A stretch of 64,000 bases of DNA from an uncultured Flavobacteriaceae bacterium. Lineage in GTDB: Bacteria > Bacteroidota > Bacteroidia > Flavobacteriales > Flavobacteriaceae. How positions within the stretch are numbered: position 1 is the first letter of the stretch; the number at the start of each line of letters is the position of its first letter. The notes beneath the pieces were generated by a model, which was given only the letters and a program-made list of their open reading frames with translations, had not been told where the DNA came from and ran no database searches. Made by a program: the position numbers and the translations under genes. The stretch is taken from assembly GCA_905182575.1 (NCBI GenBank), contig CAJJCA010000013.1, positions 82,919 through 146,918 of the forward strand. Reading direction: 5' to 3'. Below are positions 50,916 to 60,819 of this stretch, piece after piece.

Positions 50916-50989
50916 TAATCAATTATAAGTATTTAAGAATATCTCTCAATTGAGTTGATTTTTTAAGATATTTGCACACAAAATCACTC

Positions 50990-52187
50990 ATGCCAAAGGT
51001 TTCAAAGAAAGGAATTCACCTTCCTCTATCTCCCATTCGGAAATTGGTCGTTCATGCTGACAAAGCAAAAGAACGCGGCATTGACATATTGCACCTCAAC
51101 ATAGGTCAGCCGGATGTTTTATCTCCTAAAGTAGCAATGGATAAAGTGCGTGAAGCCAAGTTAGAATTGCTTCCCTATGGTTCTTCTCAAGGTCCCTTTT
51201 CTTACAGAAAAAAACTATGTGATTACTATAAAAAAAATCACATTTCAATTGAGCCAAACGATATCATCGTAACCACTGGTGCAAGTGAAGCTCTTTCCTT
51301 TACATTGAATGTCATCTGTGATGCTGGAGACGAAATCATTATTCCTGAGCCATTTTACGCAAATTACAATGGCTTCGCAGCCTCTTCAAGTGTAGTAGTC
51401 GTTCCTAATAGTAAGCATCTTTTTGATGATAAATTTGATTGGAACTTGACTCAAAAAAATGGAAGAAAAAATCAGTGATAAAACCAGAGCAATACTCATT
51501 TGCAACCCCAGTAATCCAACAGGCTATCTGTATTCGAAAGAAGAAGTTAATGCGCTAATCGACTTGGCAGTAACTCACGATATATTTATCATTGTGGATG
51601 AAGTATATCGTGAATTTATTTTTAATGATTCCCCTCACTATTCTGTACTTCAAAATGAAAAGGGCAGAGAACACGCTGTTATGATTGATTCTGTTTCTAA
51701 ACGATATAGCTTATGTGGTGCTCGAATTGGGTGCATGATTTCAAAAAATAAAGGTTTTATTGCAAATGCTATGAAATTTGCACATTTAAGGCTCTCCCCT
51801 CCTGCTCTAGCACTTATTGCAAGTGAAGCAGCACTCGATGCACCACAATCCTATTTGGAGGACGTTAGGAAAGAATACACTGTTCGTAAAAAAGTGATTA
51901 CTGAGGCATTATCGAACATTGAAGGCGTTGAAGTATCAGATCCTATGGGAGCGTTTTATTGTATTGCGAAACTTCCAGTTGAAAACGCAGAAGATTTTTC
52001 AAAATATTTATTGACCGACTTTAGCGACAATGGTCAAACCTTAATGCTTGCTCCCGCAGCAGGCTTTTATTCCTCCCCTGAACTTGGAATAAATCAAGTT
52101 CGAATTGCATTTGTTTTAGAAAGCAGTAAGCTATTACGCGCTGCAGAAATTTTAGAAAAAGCACTCAAGGCCTATTCCAACTCATAA
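50990..52187 (+). CDS. PLP-dependent aspartate-type aminotransferase, one frame break
   Basis: Fold-type I aminotransferase of about 399 residues. It starts MPKVSKKGIHLPLSPIRKLV at 50990, with LHLNIGQPDV for substrate binding and TTGASEALSFTLNV for PLP phosphate. The first frame ends at 51478; the other starts with EEKISDKTRAILICNPSNPT then GY, so the break is near 51460. The PLP lysine is in DSVSKRYSLCGARIG. The exact amino donor is not readable; the aspartate/aromatic class is likely. murB follows 19 bp later. Confidence 0.9.
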
Positions 52188-52206
52188 GAGTTTTCTATCT
52201 TCGAAT

Positions 52207-53214
52207 ATGCTTAATTTCCAGAATGACATTTCGCTTCGTCAATACAACACCTTCGGGATTGATGCCAAAGCCAAAAGTTTTATCAATGTTAAAGATTCAA
52301 ATGACTTGGTTGAGATTTTATCTCAAAACTCAGATCAAGAAATTTTAGTTATTGGAGGCGGAAGTAACCTATTGCTCACCAAAGACTACCCGGGTTTGAT
52401 CATTAGCATTCAAACCAAAGGAATTGAAATTATTAAAGAAGATAAAAAAGAAGTAATTGTTAAGGTTCAAGCAGGGGAAAACTGGCATGAATTTGTTTTG
52501 TGGTGCTTAGAACACAACCTAGCAGGCATTGAAAACTTAGCCTTAATTCCTGGAAGCGTAGGAGCAGCGCCATTGCAAAACATTGGCGCATATGGAGTAG
52601 AATTAAAAGATGTTTTTCACGACTGTGAAGCGCTCTCTATTGCGACTAAAAAGCTGGAGATTTTTAACCTAAGTGCATGTGATTTTGGATACAGAAGCTC
52701 AGTTTTTAAAACAACATTAAAGGGCAAATACATTATCAATTCAGTAAGTTTTAAGCTTAAAAAAGAACCGCATTGGGTCAACACCTCCTACAGAGGGCTT
52801 GAAGAACATCTGCAAGGAAAAGAGAAAACGATTCAGAATGTCTCTAGGGCAGTAATAGAAATACGATCCAGCAAGCTACCCAATCCAAAACAAATTGGCA
52901 ATAGTGGCAGTTTTTTTAAAAACCCCATTATCCCAATTGATGATTTTAAAAAACTTGAATTAAAACACCCTGACGTACCTAATTACCCTGACAAACAAGG
53001 TTGGATAAAAATTCCCGCTGCATGGTTGATCGACACGCTTGGCTATAAAGGTTACCGCAATAATGATGCGGGAGTGCATCAAAATCAAGCATTGGTTTTG
53101 GTCAACTATGGAAATGCAAAAGGAAGAGAAATTAAATCTTTGGCCGAAAAAATAAAAACTGCTGTACGAACTCAATTTTCAATTGACTTAGAGTTTGAAG
53201 TAAATATTATTTAA
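52207..53214 (+). CDS. murB: UDP-N-acetylenolpyruvoylglucosamine reductase
   Basis: FAD enzyme reducing UDP-GlcNAc-enolpyruvate to UDP-MurNAc, 335 residues. The FAD loop is ILVIGGGSNLLLTKDYPG, substrate residues are in GYRSSVFK, and the catalytic serine is in NSGSFFKNP. AGVHQNQALVLVNYG is the MurB C-terminal motif. The type I form is indicated by the length and the YRSSVFK loop. Cytoplasmic, with an intact frame; it converges with dtd. Confidence 0.95.
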   Translation: MLNFQNDISLRQYNTFGIDAKAKSFINVKDSNDLVEILSQNSDQEILVIGGGSNLLLTKDYPGLIISIQTKGIEIIKEDKKEVIVKVQAGENWHEFVLWCLEHNLAGIENLALIPGSVGAAPLQNIGAYGVELKDVFHDCEALSIATKKLEIFNLSACDFGYRSSVFKTTLKGKYIINSVSFKLKKEPHWVNTSYRGLEEHLQGKEKTIQNVSRAVIEIRSSKLPNPKQIGNSGSFFKNPIIPIDDFKKLELKHPDVPNYPDKQGWIKIPAAWLIDTLGYKGYRNNDAGVHQNQALVLVNYGNAKGREIKSLAEKIKTAVRTQFSIDLEFEVNII

Positions 53215-53216
53215 AG

Positions 53217-53669
53217 CTACTCTCGGTTTTTAGAATCTAAAATCAAGGTGACTGGGCCGTCATTTATCAAGCTTAACTTCATGTCAGCGCCAAATACTCC
53301 TGAGGCAACTTTTTTCCCTAATTTCAATTCAGAAAGACGCAAGAACTTTTCATAAAGAGGAATGGCAATTTCATGTTTTGCCGCTCGAATGTAAGAAGGT
53401 CGATTTCCTTTTTTTGAAGCAGCCATCAATGTAAATTGACTGATGACCAATAATTCTCCTTCAATGGTTAACAAAGATTGATTCATTACTCCGTTGGAAT
53501 CGTTAAAAATCCTGAGGTTAATAAGCTTGTTTACCAGCCAATCAATATCGTGATCCGTGTCTTCTGTTTCTATCCCTAGCAAAACCATCAAACCTTGAGA
53601 AATAGCACCTTTTACCACTCCTTTCACTTTGACTTCTGCTTCTAAAACTCTTTGAATTACAATACGCAT
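53217..53669 (-). CDS. dtd: D-aminoacyl-tRNA deacylase
   Basis: 150 residues. It removes D-amino acids wrongly attached to tRNA. Motifs: MRIVIQRVLEAEVKVKG at the start, VISQFTLMAASKKGNRPSY (SQFTL) in the middle and NDGPVTLILDS near the end, the cis-GxP motif region. It sits 2 bp after rsgA on the same strand, probably in one transcript. The frame is intact. Confidence 0.95.
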   Translation of the reverse strand: MRIVIQRVLEAEVKVKGVVKGAISQGLMVLLGIETEDTDHDIDWLVNKLINLRIFNDSNGVMNQSLLTIEGELLVISQFTLMAASKKGNRPSYIRAAKHEIAIPLYEKFLRLSELKLGKKVASGVFGADMKLSLINDGPVTLILDSKNRE

Positions 53670-53671
53670 GG

Positions 53672-54598
53672 CTATCGATAAGGGGTGTCGTCCTCTAATA
53701 ATTGTAAATAAGACTTATAGCGGCTTTCGGCAATACTTCCGGTTTCAAGGGCTGCTTTGATTGCGCAATCTGGCTCATTTATATGTAAACAATTATTAAA
53801 CTTACATTTTTCTTTTAAATCTAAAAACTCAGGAAAGTATCCTGCCAATTCGATGGGGACCATATCCACCACACCAAAACCTTTGATTCCTGGAGTGTCA
53901 ATGATTTTGGCATCATTTTCCATGTCATACATTTCCGCAAAGGTGGTCGTGTGTTGCCCTTGTTGGTGCTGAAGGGAGACCGCAGCGGTTTTTAGGGACA
54001 AGCCAGGCGAAAGGGTATTAACAAGGGTGGACTTCCCTACCCCACTATGCCCTGAAAACATACTGACCTTACCTTGCATTGAACCTTGTATTTCTTTTAA
54101 ACTATATTTGTCTTTGGCGACTACCCCGACGCATTTATAACCTATATTTTCATAGACCTTTCGCATCTCATGAAGCGAGTTTAATTCTTCCTCAGTATAA
54201 ATATCAATTTTATTAAAGACAAGAATTGCTTCAATCTGATAAGCCCTTGCTGTTACCAAAAAACGATCTATAAATGCTGGATGCGTTGGTGGTGTTTTCA
54301 GGGTAATCATCAAAAAAGCTTGATCAATATTGGAGGCAATAATATGAATTTGTTTCGATAGGTTAACCGATTTTCTTACGATGTAATTGGCTCTAGGCTC
54401 TATTCCATTAATCACCCCGATATCCTCTCCCTCTTTTTCAAGTGCAAAACTAACGCGATCCCCAACAGCAACTGGGTTGGTGCTCTTTATGCCCTTTATC
54501 CGGAATTTACCTTTTATGCCACAGGTATAAAAACGTTCTTCAGATTTAACTTTGTATTGACTCCCTGTTGAACAATATACAACGCCTTGTTTGATCAT
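53672..54598 (-). CDS. rsgA: Ribosome small-subunit-dependent GTPase A
   Basis: Circularly permuted GTPase aiding 30S maturation, about 308 residues from the ATG at 54598 (MIKQGVVYCSTGSQYKV). N-terminal OB fold, then VFNKID (G4), MFSGHSGVGKSTLVN (G1) and IIDTPGIKGFG (G3). The zinc cluster is in CKFNNCLHINEPDCAIK. A longer upstream start would add 14 residues not typical of the family. It is divergent from gpmI. Confidence 0.95.
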   Translation of the reverse strand: MIKQGVVYCSTGSQYKVKSEERFYTCGIKGKFRIKGIKSTNPVAVGDRVSFALEKEGEDIGVINGIEPRANYIVRKSVNLSKQIHIIASNIDQAFLMITLKTPPTHPAFIDRFLVTARAYQIEAILVFNKIDIYTEEELNSLHEMRKVYENIGYKCVGVVAKDKYSLKEIQGSMQGKVSMFSGHSGVGKSTLVNTLSPGLSLKTAAVSLQHQQGQHTTTFAEMYDMENDAKIIDTPGIKGFGVVDMVPIELAGYFPEFLDLKEKCKFNNCLHINEPDCAIKAALETGSIAESRYKSYLQLLEDDTPYR

Positions 54599-54662
54599 AT
54601 GATGCAAAGTAACAACAAATATTTTTTCCAGCGACACCACTTATTAAGGCTTACAGAATTGT

Positions 54663-54670
54663 TATCTTTG
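54663..54670 (+). promoter_or_regulatory. -7 promoter element upstream of gpmI
   Basis: TATCTTTG is an exact TAnnTTTG element 13 bp before the gpmI ATG. The -33 region shows no clear TTTG. Confidence 0.5.
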
Positions 54671-54683
54671 TTAAAAAATATTT

Positions 54684-56200
54684 ATGTCCAAAAAAGTTAT
54701 TTTAATGATTCTTGATGGTTGGGGATTTGCCCCTGATCCAAAAGTATCTGCAGTAGATCTTGCTAAAACCCCATTCATTGACCGTCTTTATGAAAAATAT
54801 CACAATACAGAATTACTGACTGACGGAGAAAATGTAGGGCTTCCCAATGGACAGATGGGCAATAGCGAAGTTGGACATATGAATTTAGGTGCAGGACGAA
54901 TTGTTTATCAAGATTTGGCAAAAATATCAAAGGCAGTCAAGGAAAAAACACTCGAAAAAGAAGCGACTTTGATTGCGGCATTTTATTATGCTGAAAAAAA
55001 CAATAAAAATGTTCATTTAGTAGGGCTACTCTCTGATGGAGGAGTGCACTCTCATATTGAGCATTTGGAGGGACTGATTGATATCGCTGCAGAATACAAA
55101 CCCAAAGGCGTTTTTCTTCACGCGTTCACAGATGGAAGAGATGTTGATCCAAAATCAGGATTAGGGTTTATTGGTAAATCAAAAGAAACTAGAAGAAAAT
55201 AGAGGAAAATTAGCCACAGTAATCGGGCGCTATTTCGCCATGGACCGGGACCAAAGGTGGGAGCGAATCAAGAAAACCTATGACCTTTTAGTCAATGGGA
55301 ATGGAAAACTATCTCACGACATTCAGAAAGACATAAAGGAAAGCTATCATTCAGGAGTTACGGATGAGTTTATAGAACCTTTGGTTGCAGTTGATGAAAA
55401 CAGTAAGCCTTTAGCTAAAATTTCTAATGATGATGTATTGATCTTTTTTAATTTTCAGAACGGATCGCGGAAGGCAACTCACTCAAGCACTTTCTCAAAA
55501 ATCATTTCCAGAATATCAAATGGAGCCATTAAACCTTCATTATGTAACCCTCACCAATTACGATAAAACGTTTAAAAATGTTAAAGTAGTATTTGAAAAA
55601 GACAACCTGCAAGACACCCTTGGAGAAACGCTTTCAAAGGCGGGTAAAACTCAGATAAGAATTGCTGAAACAGAAAAATATCCTCATGTTACTTTCTTTT
55701 TTAATGGTGGTCGAGAAGTTCCTTTCGAGGGGGAAGAAAGACTTTTGTGCCCTTCGCCTAAAGTAGCCACTTATGACCTTCAACCGGAAATGAGTGCATT
55801 TGATATTCGGGACAGCATCATTCCAAAAATAAATGAAGCTAAAACCGATTTCATCTGTCTCAATTTTGCCAACCCTGATATGGTAGGACATACGGGTGAT
55901 ATTAATGCCGCTATAAAAGCTTGTGAAACCGTTGACCAATGTGCAGGGGAAATCATTACTGCCGCATTAGAGCAAGAATACAGTATTATTGTGATTGCCG
56001 ATCATGGTAATTGTGAAACCATGGTGAATGCTGACGGTAGTCCAAACACAGCGCACACAACGAACCCAGTTCCTTTAATTTTAGTTGAAAATGAACCTAC
56101 TCCGATTAGCAAAGGAGTGCTGGGTGATGTCGCACCGACGATACTAAAACTAATGCAGATAAGCATTCCCGAAGCAATGACTGGAAAAGCTTTGGTTTAA
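54684..56200 (+). CDS. gpmI: 2,3-bisphosphoglycerate-independent phosphoglycerate mutase, two frame breaks
   Basis: Manganese-dependent glycolytic mutase of about 505 residues. It begins MSKKVILMILDGWGFAPDPK (metal-binding DGWG), with the phosphoserine in GQMGNSEVGHMNLGAGR and FLHAFTDGRDVDPKSGL. Frames slip near 55183 (extra A; KSKKLEENRGKLATV follows) and 55460 (extra C; RTDRGRQLTQALSQKSFPEY follows). The end has IVIADHGNCETMVNADGSPN then TAHTTNPVP. No doubt about the family. Confidence 0.95.
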
Positions 56201-56210
56201 ATCTTTTAAA

Positions 56211-56754
56211 ATGAAAAACGCCCTCATACTTTTTACTTTTTTAAGTTTTACTTTTTGTAAGTCACCTGTTCCGCAAAAGCCACTTCCTGTGACTCAAGTT
56301 GAAGCAACAAGCGGAGAAAAGATTCTCTTGGGTGAAATAAATCGTGCCAATTTAGACAGCTCCTCTTTGACGGGTTGGTTTGTTAAAGCGTTTAATGAAA
56401 TTACTATTGACCCTAATTGGACCTCGAAAACAAAATCTATTTCAAAGTAGAAATCAAGATTTTTATGGGAACCTGGTGTGAAGATAGTGGCAGAGAGATT
56501 CCTCACTTTTTAAAGATATTGGATGCCTTAAATTTTAATCCTAATAATATTAAGATAACACCATGTCGGAGGAAAAGACTACTCCTGAAAATTGGGAAAA
56601 AGGTCTGGAGATTTTTAATGTTCCCACACTTATTTTCGATAAAAACAATATAGAAATAAAAGGGATAGTCGAATTCCCAAAAACTACCCTTGAGTCAGAT
56701 GTTGAAAAAATTTTAAAAGATCTAAGCCTACAGCCACTCATATTTATAAAATAA
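56211..56754 (+). CDS. Thioredoxin-like lipoprotein, two frame breaks
   Basis: Starts MKNALILFTFLSFTFCKSPV, with a lipobox-like cysteine at residue 16. The second piece reads FMGTWCEDSGREIPHFLKIL, a thioredoxin-type active site with CEDS, so only one redox cysteine remains. The third is EEKTTPENWEKGLEIFNVPT then LIFD (cis-Pro loop). Frames shift near 56420 and 56560. About 180 residues. It likely acts in the periplasm on disulfides or sulfenic acids; the partner is unknown. Its stop overlaps the map start (TAATG). Confidence 0.8.
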
Positions 56755-57574
56755 TGCTAGTTCTTAAAAACTTAGATGAAATTGAATTGATGCGTGAAAG
56801 CGCACTAATTGTTTCCAAAACCTTAGGGATGTTGGCAGGCGAGATTAAGCCTGGAGTAACATCACTTAAGCTTGACAAATTAGCAGAAGCTTTCATTCGC
56901 GACCACGGTGCTGAGCCAGGTTTTCTAGGGCTTTATGATTTTCCAAACACTTTATGCATAAGTCCCAACGAACAAGTCGTTCATGGAATTCCCAACAATG
57001 ACTTACTTCAAGAGGGAGACATCCTCTCAGTGGATTGTGGCGCCTTAAAAAATGATTTTTATGGAGATCACGCTTATACCTTTCAAGTAGGAGAAGTTTC
57101 TAAAAAAACAAAAAAGCTATTAGTTCTTATGAAATTGATGTCGATAAAGGCATAGCTGCTTTCACAATTAATAATCGTGTGGGGGATTTAGGTTTTGCAA
57201 TTCAGTCTTACGCAGAAGCAAATGGTTATGGGGTCGTTAGAGAATTGGTGGGACATGGACTGGGGAAAGAAATGCACGAGTCTCCTGAAATTCCAAACTA
57301 TGGGAAAAGGGGTCGCGGAAAGAAATTCCAAAACGGAATGGTCATAGCCATAGAGCCAATGATCAACCAAGGAACCAAAAACATTAAGCATTTCGATGAT
57401 GGCTGGACCATCAAGACTGCTGACGGCAAGCCAAGTGCACACTTTGAACACAATGTAGCCTTAATTGACGGCAAGCCTAACTTGCTTTCAACTTTCAAAT
57501 ATGTCAATGAAGCGTTGGGTATTGAAACTGAGGAAGAAAAACCCTTTCAGTCAAATTCAATATCTGTTTCATGA
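56754..57574 (+). CDS. map: Type I methionine aminopeptidase, one frame break
   Basis: Removes N-terminal methionine. Start MLVLKNLDEIELMRESALIV. Metal ligands: Asp in LSVDCGALKNDFYGDHAYTF (two), His in LVGHGLGKEMHESPEIPNYG, and Glu in IEPMINQG and FEHNVAL. One base change near 57125 joins the first frame to SYEIDVDKGIAAFTINNRVG then DLGFAIQ. About 273 residues. The linker around the break is shorter than in typical relatives, so the repair there is approximate. It is coupled to the methyltransferase gene that follows (ATGA). Confidence 0.92.
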
Positions 57575-58356
57575 AATGGTTGCTGATTCTTTTTCCTCGT
57601 GAATTTTTGATTCGCATGAGTCTTTTATTTCAGCCCATTATCAATTGGTATTTTAAAGGCACTACTTTCATTGATCCAATTGATGGAAATGGATACAGGA
57701 AATTCCTTTCATATGGTTATGATAAATTAAGGGAAAACGCACTATCTCCAGGGACATTTTCTTTAGAAAGGCATCGACTACTTTGGTTATACTTTGAAAG
57801 AAAAACAAACCTATTAAACAGCAAAATAAAAGTTTTGCATGTTGCTCCTGAACAGGCTTTTTATAAGAAATTTAAAAACATTCTTTCTTGGGATTATATC
57901 ACAACGGATTTACACTCTCCCCTCGCTGATGTGAAAGCAGACCTCACAAACCTGCCCTTTGAGGACAATCATTTTGATCTTATTTTATGTAATCATGTTT
58001 TAGAACATATTACTGACGATCACAAAGCAATGTCAGAGATTTTTAGAGTCTTAAAAAAAGGAGGGAAAGCTATTCTACAAGTCCCTATGGACCAAAACAG
58101 GGCTCACACTTTTGAAGACTTTAGTATTACCGACCCAAAAGAAAGAACAAAGAATTTCGGACAGTATGACCATGTCAGAATCTATGGTGTCGACTTTTTT
58201 GATAGACTTGAAAAAGTAGGTTTTAAAACTGAAAAAAATGACTTTATAGCTGAATTGACTCTAGAAGAAATAGAAAAGATTTTCGCTTCCAAAAGGAGAA
58301 TGGATTCCCCTCGGAATCAAATAGTTTATTTCTGTCCATTGATTCTCTCCATTTAA
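57571..58356 (+). CDS. SAM-dependent class I methyltransferase
   Basis: 261 residues. Methyltransferase type 11 fold: VLHVAPEQAFYKKF for motif I (atypical, lacking the GxGxG run), YITTDLHSPLADVKADLTNL, then FDLILCNHVLEHITDDHKAM and RVLKKGGKAILQVPM. The N-terminal helix KWLLILFPREFLIRMSLLF may associate with the membrane. Substrate unknown. It overlaps map by 4 bp and is the last gene of the gpmI-to-map run. The frame is intact. Confidence 0.87.
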   Translation: MKWLLILFPREFLIRMSLLFQPIINWYFKGTTFIDPIDGNGYRKFLSYGYDKLRENALSPGTFSLERHRLLWLYFERKTNLLNSKIKVLHVAPEQAFYKKFKNILSWDYITTDLHSPLADVKADLTNLPFEDNHFDLILCNHVLEHITDDHKAMSEIFRVLKKGGKAILQVPMDQNRAHTFEDFSITDPKERTKNFGQYDHVRIYGVDFFDRLEKVGFKTEKNDFIAELTLEEIEKIFASKRRMDSPRNQIVYFCPLILSI

Positions 58357-58376
58357 GAACTTAGTAGTATCTGATT

Positions 58377-58475
58377 TTAATATTCTTTTTTCAAACTTAT
58401 TTTTTTTTGGAGGTTAATTTTACCCGTAAAAGCAACCTTTGGAATTATCAGTAAAACAAGAATTATCTTTTTCAT
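58377..58475 (-). pseudogene. Truncated signal-peptide gene remnant
   Basis: A 32-residue frame MKKIILVLLIIPKVAFTGKI, then NLQKKISLKKEY. The front is a near-complete Bacteroidota signal peptide, like that of the repeat protein at 25.9-27.5 kb (MKKLLLLLLIVPMISFGQ), but the mature protein is missing. It is most likely the stub of a lost secreted-protein gene. Confidence 0.4.
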
Positions 58476-58800
58476 GGTGTTGTTTATTATATATGAAAAT
58501 ATATGTAAAGCCAAGAAGTGGTTGGATGAATATATGACTGTATGGAGGTTGTTCTTTCTCCGATACATAAACTTAAATACTCAGCCAAAGAATTTGTGGT
58601 TGCATCTTTACCGAAAAATTCGAAAATTTTTATTTCGAGAGTTGCAACAACATTATCACTCCTGAGATCGAGTCTATTATGTTGATCAGTAGAGCTTTAA
58701 AGATGACCGTGCAATAATTATATAAATACACTAATAAAATAACTTAAGCTGTTAATTACAAATAATTTAGAATTTGTATATTGTGAAATAAATCCATTCT
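58476..58800. other. Decayed coding-like stretch without an intact gene
   Basis: 325 bp between the stub and the VOC gene. Plus-strand frames give short coding-like runs interrupted by stops: PIHKLKYSAKEFVVASLPKN (near 58560-58620) and NIITPEIESIMLISRALKMT then VQ before a TAA (near 58650-58717). These look like remnants of one gene broken by shifts. I cannot name it. Confidence 0.35.
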
Positions 58801-59253
58801 ATGAAAAGAATAACAATATTATTTATCACCCTTTTTGGAATAATACTTTCAGTAAAATCGCAAAGTAATCTGAAATTTGATCACCAAGCATTACCTGTAA
58901 ATAATTTAAAAATAACTGGAGATTTTTACAGAGATATTCTTGACTTTAAAGACATTCCAACGCTGGTTGGGACAAAATATACTCATAGGTGGCTTGCTAA
59001 CTATGAAGGTAAAGAAATTCATCTTATTTTTTCGAATGAAGAAATACAAAAAACACCAAAACAAATCCATATGGCGTTTAGTCCAGTAGATTTTGATAAA
59101 TTTATTGATCATTTAAAAAAGAATAATATTGTCTTTACTAATTATAAATTAGAGGCTGGGGTTGTTCAGAGTAGAAAAGATGGAATAAAACAAATATGGT
59201 TAAGGGATCCACAAGGATACTGGATTGAGATTAACTCAAAAAATCAGTATTAA
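58801..59253 (+). CDS. Exported VOC-family (glyoxalase-like) protein
   Basis: 150 residues with a signal peptide (MKRITILFITLFGIILSVKS). The vicinal-oxygen-chelate fold is shown by FDHQALPVNNLKITGDFYRD then ILDFKDI, IHLIFSNEE and the closing IWLRDPQGYWIEIN. Metal ligand candidates are His in FDHQA, His in EIHLIF and Glu in WIEIN. Substrate unknown; export suggests a periplasmic role. The SGNH hydrolase gene follows by 10 bp, so they are likely cotranscribed. Confidence 0.83.
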   Translation: MKRITILFITLFGIILSVKSQSNLKFDHQALPVNNLKITGDFYRDILDFKDIPTLVGTKYTHRWLANYEGKEIHLIFSNEEIQKTPKQIHMAFSPVDFDKFIDHLKKNNIVFTNYKLEAGVVQSRKDGIKQIWLRDPQGYWIEINSKNQY

Positions 59254-59262
59254 TTAATTAAC

Positions 59263-60377
59263 ATGAGAAATATAATTCACCCTAGAAGAAAATTTTTTAA
59301 TCAAATATTGTATGGAGGAATATCATTAGGTCTTTCCCAAAATATATTAGCTCAAAACTTTTTTACTCCAGAGGAAGAAATAGATTGGTATGATGTTAAG
59401 GAATTAGGTGTCGAGGGAAAAGGGTGGAATGATACTACAAAATATTTTGATAGACTACCCGCAAAAGCACAGGGGTTTGTAAGAGATCGTTTATGGGATT
59501 TATCGATGAATTTAAAATGGACTGTTTTAAATGATTTGGATATGCCTCATATGGCATCTACTGGTATTAAAGGAATAGATTTATATACAAAGTATAACAA
59601 TAAATGGAGATATGTAACTACAGCAGGAGCTCTTGTGGGACTTAAGACATATCAAAATAAATCCATACCAGCAGATAGTGAAAATGAATATGAACTAATA
59701 AAAAACATGACTCCTGAATTTAGAGAGTATAAATTATTTTTACCCTTATATGATGGAGTTACAAAACTAGAAATAGGAATTGATAATAATGCCCTAATTA
59801 ATAAGGCAAGTCCTAATCCAGCAAAACCAATTGTTTTTTACGGAACAAGTAGGGCAAGTGCTTGTGCTTCTCGACCAGGAATGGCATTTCCATCTATTCT
59901 TGGTAGAAGACTAAGAAGACCAACTGTTAATCTCGGTTTTGCTGGCAATGGTCGAATGGAGATTGAAGTTGGATCTTTACTTGCAGAACTTGATCCTTGT
60001 GTATACGTAATTGATTGCCTTCCAAATATGAATGAATCATCTGTTTCTGAACGTACGGTTCCACTTGTCAGAAAAATAAGAGAAGCCCATAAAACAACTC
60101 CTATACTTTTGGTAGAGGATAGAAGTTATACAAATGCGCGATTTTTTCCAGCAAGAAAAAGACATCATCAGAAAAGTAGGAAGGCATTAAAAAATGCTGA
60201 AAACTATTAAAGGAATTGGGTATAAATAACATATTTTATTTAAATGGAGATAATTTATTGGGTCAGGATGGAGAAGCTGCAACGGATGGTTCTCATTTAA
60301 AAGACGAAGATCTTTGTGTCAAAGAGTCTGGGCACTCTTTGAGTAGTATTAAATTAATGCTTCAAAATATAGATTAA
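59263..60377 (+). CDS. Exported SGNH/GDSL-type hydrolase, one frame break
   Basis: About 371 residues when repaired. Signal segment LYGGISLGLSQNILAQ. An N-terminal beta domain (VTKLEIGIDNNALINK) precedes the SGNH domain: FYGTSRASACASRPGMAFPS then LGRRL, and VNLGFAGNGRMEIEV. Relatives read GTSITQGACASRPG here, so the nucleophile loop looks one residue short. The frame breaks near 60205; the other frame gives LKELGINNIFYLNGDN and the Asp-His motif ATDGSHLKDEDL. It probably de-esterifies a carbohydrate. The VOC gene is its partner upstream. Confidence 0.82.
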
Positions 60378-60819
60378 CTGCAACTCAACGGGCGTAGATT
60401 TTTTCTTCTGTAAACTTAAGTTGAACATTTAGTTGGGCCTATGGGGTTGAGGAGGGATTAGCTTATATATCCATTTCACCAGCGTATCCCCAAAAGGAAA
60501 ATAGATTTATTTTGAAGGGGTGGGGTGTTGAATTGAGAGTTTTAGTTGGGTGTTTTTTTGTATGATAAATTCATTTTTTTGAATAAAATGTCCATCAAAA
60601 AGCAATGTATTCATGCTAATTATATATAACAAATCCATACAATTTGTTTAAAAATAAAATTTTCATTTTATCCCTCTGGTAGTTCGGAGGGTTTTTTTAT
60701 GTGAAAAAGATTATTGTCATTATCTGACGTTTTTTGAAGATTTAGACAGTTTTGACGGCATTAATTGACGAATGAGAAAGAGTGTTGATATGACTTTTAT
60801 AAATAAAAAAAAACCAATT
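60378..60819. other. Intergenic region before the GH106-like gene
   Basis: 440 bp. It contains a terminator at 60672-60698 and otherwise only T- and G-rich stretches without a credible open frame. A GTG/ATG upstream of 60820 could extend the following gene by 16 residues, which I consider unlikely. Confidence 0.5.
60672..60698 (+). terminator. Rho-independent terminator
   Basis: CCCTC / GAGGG stem with a 10-base loop followed by seven T. It separates the SGNH hydrolase transcript from the downstream glycoside hydrolase. Confidence 0.6.
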
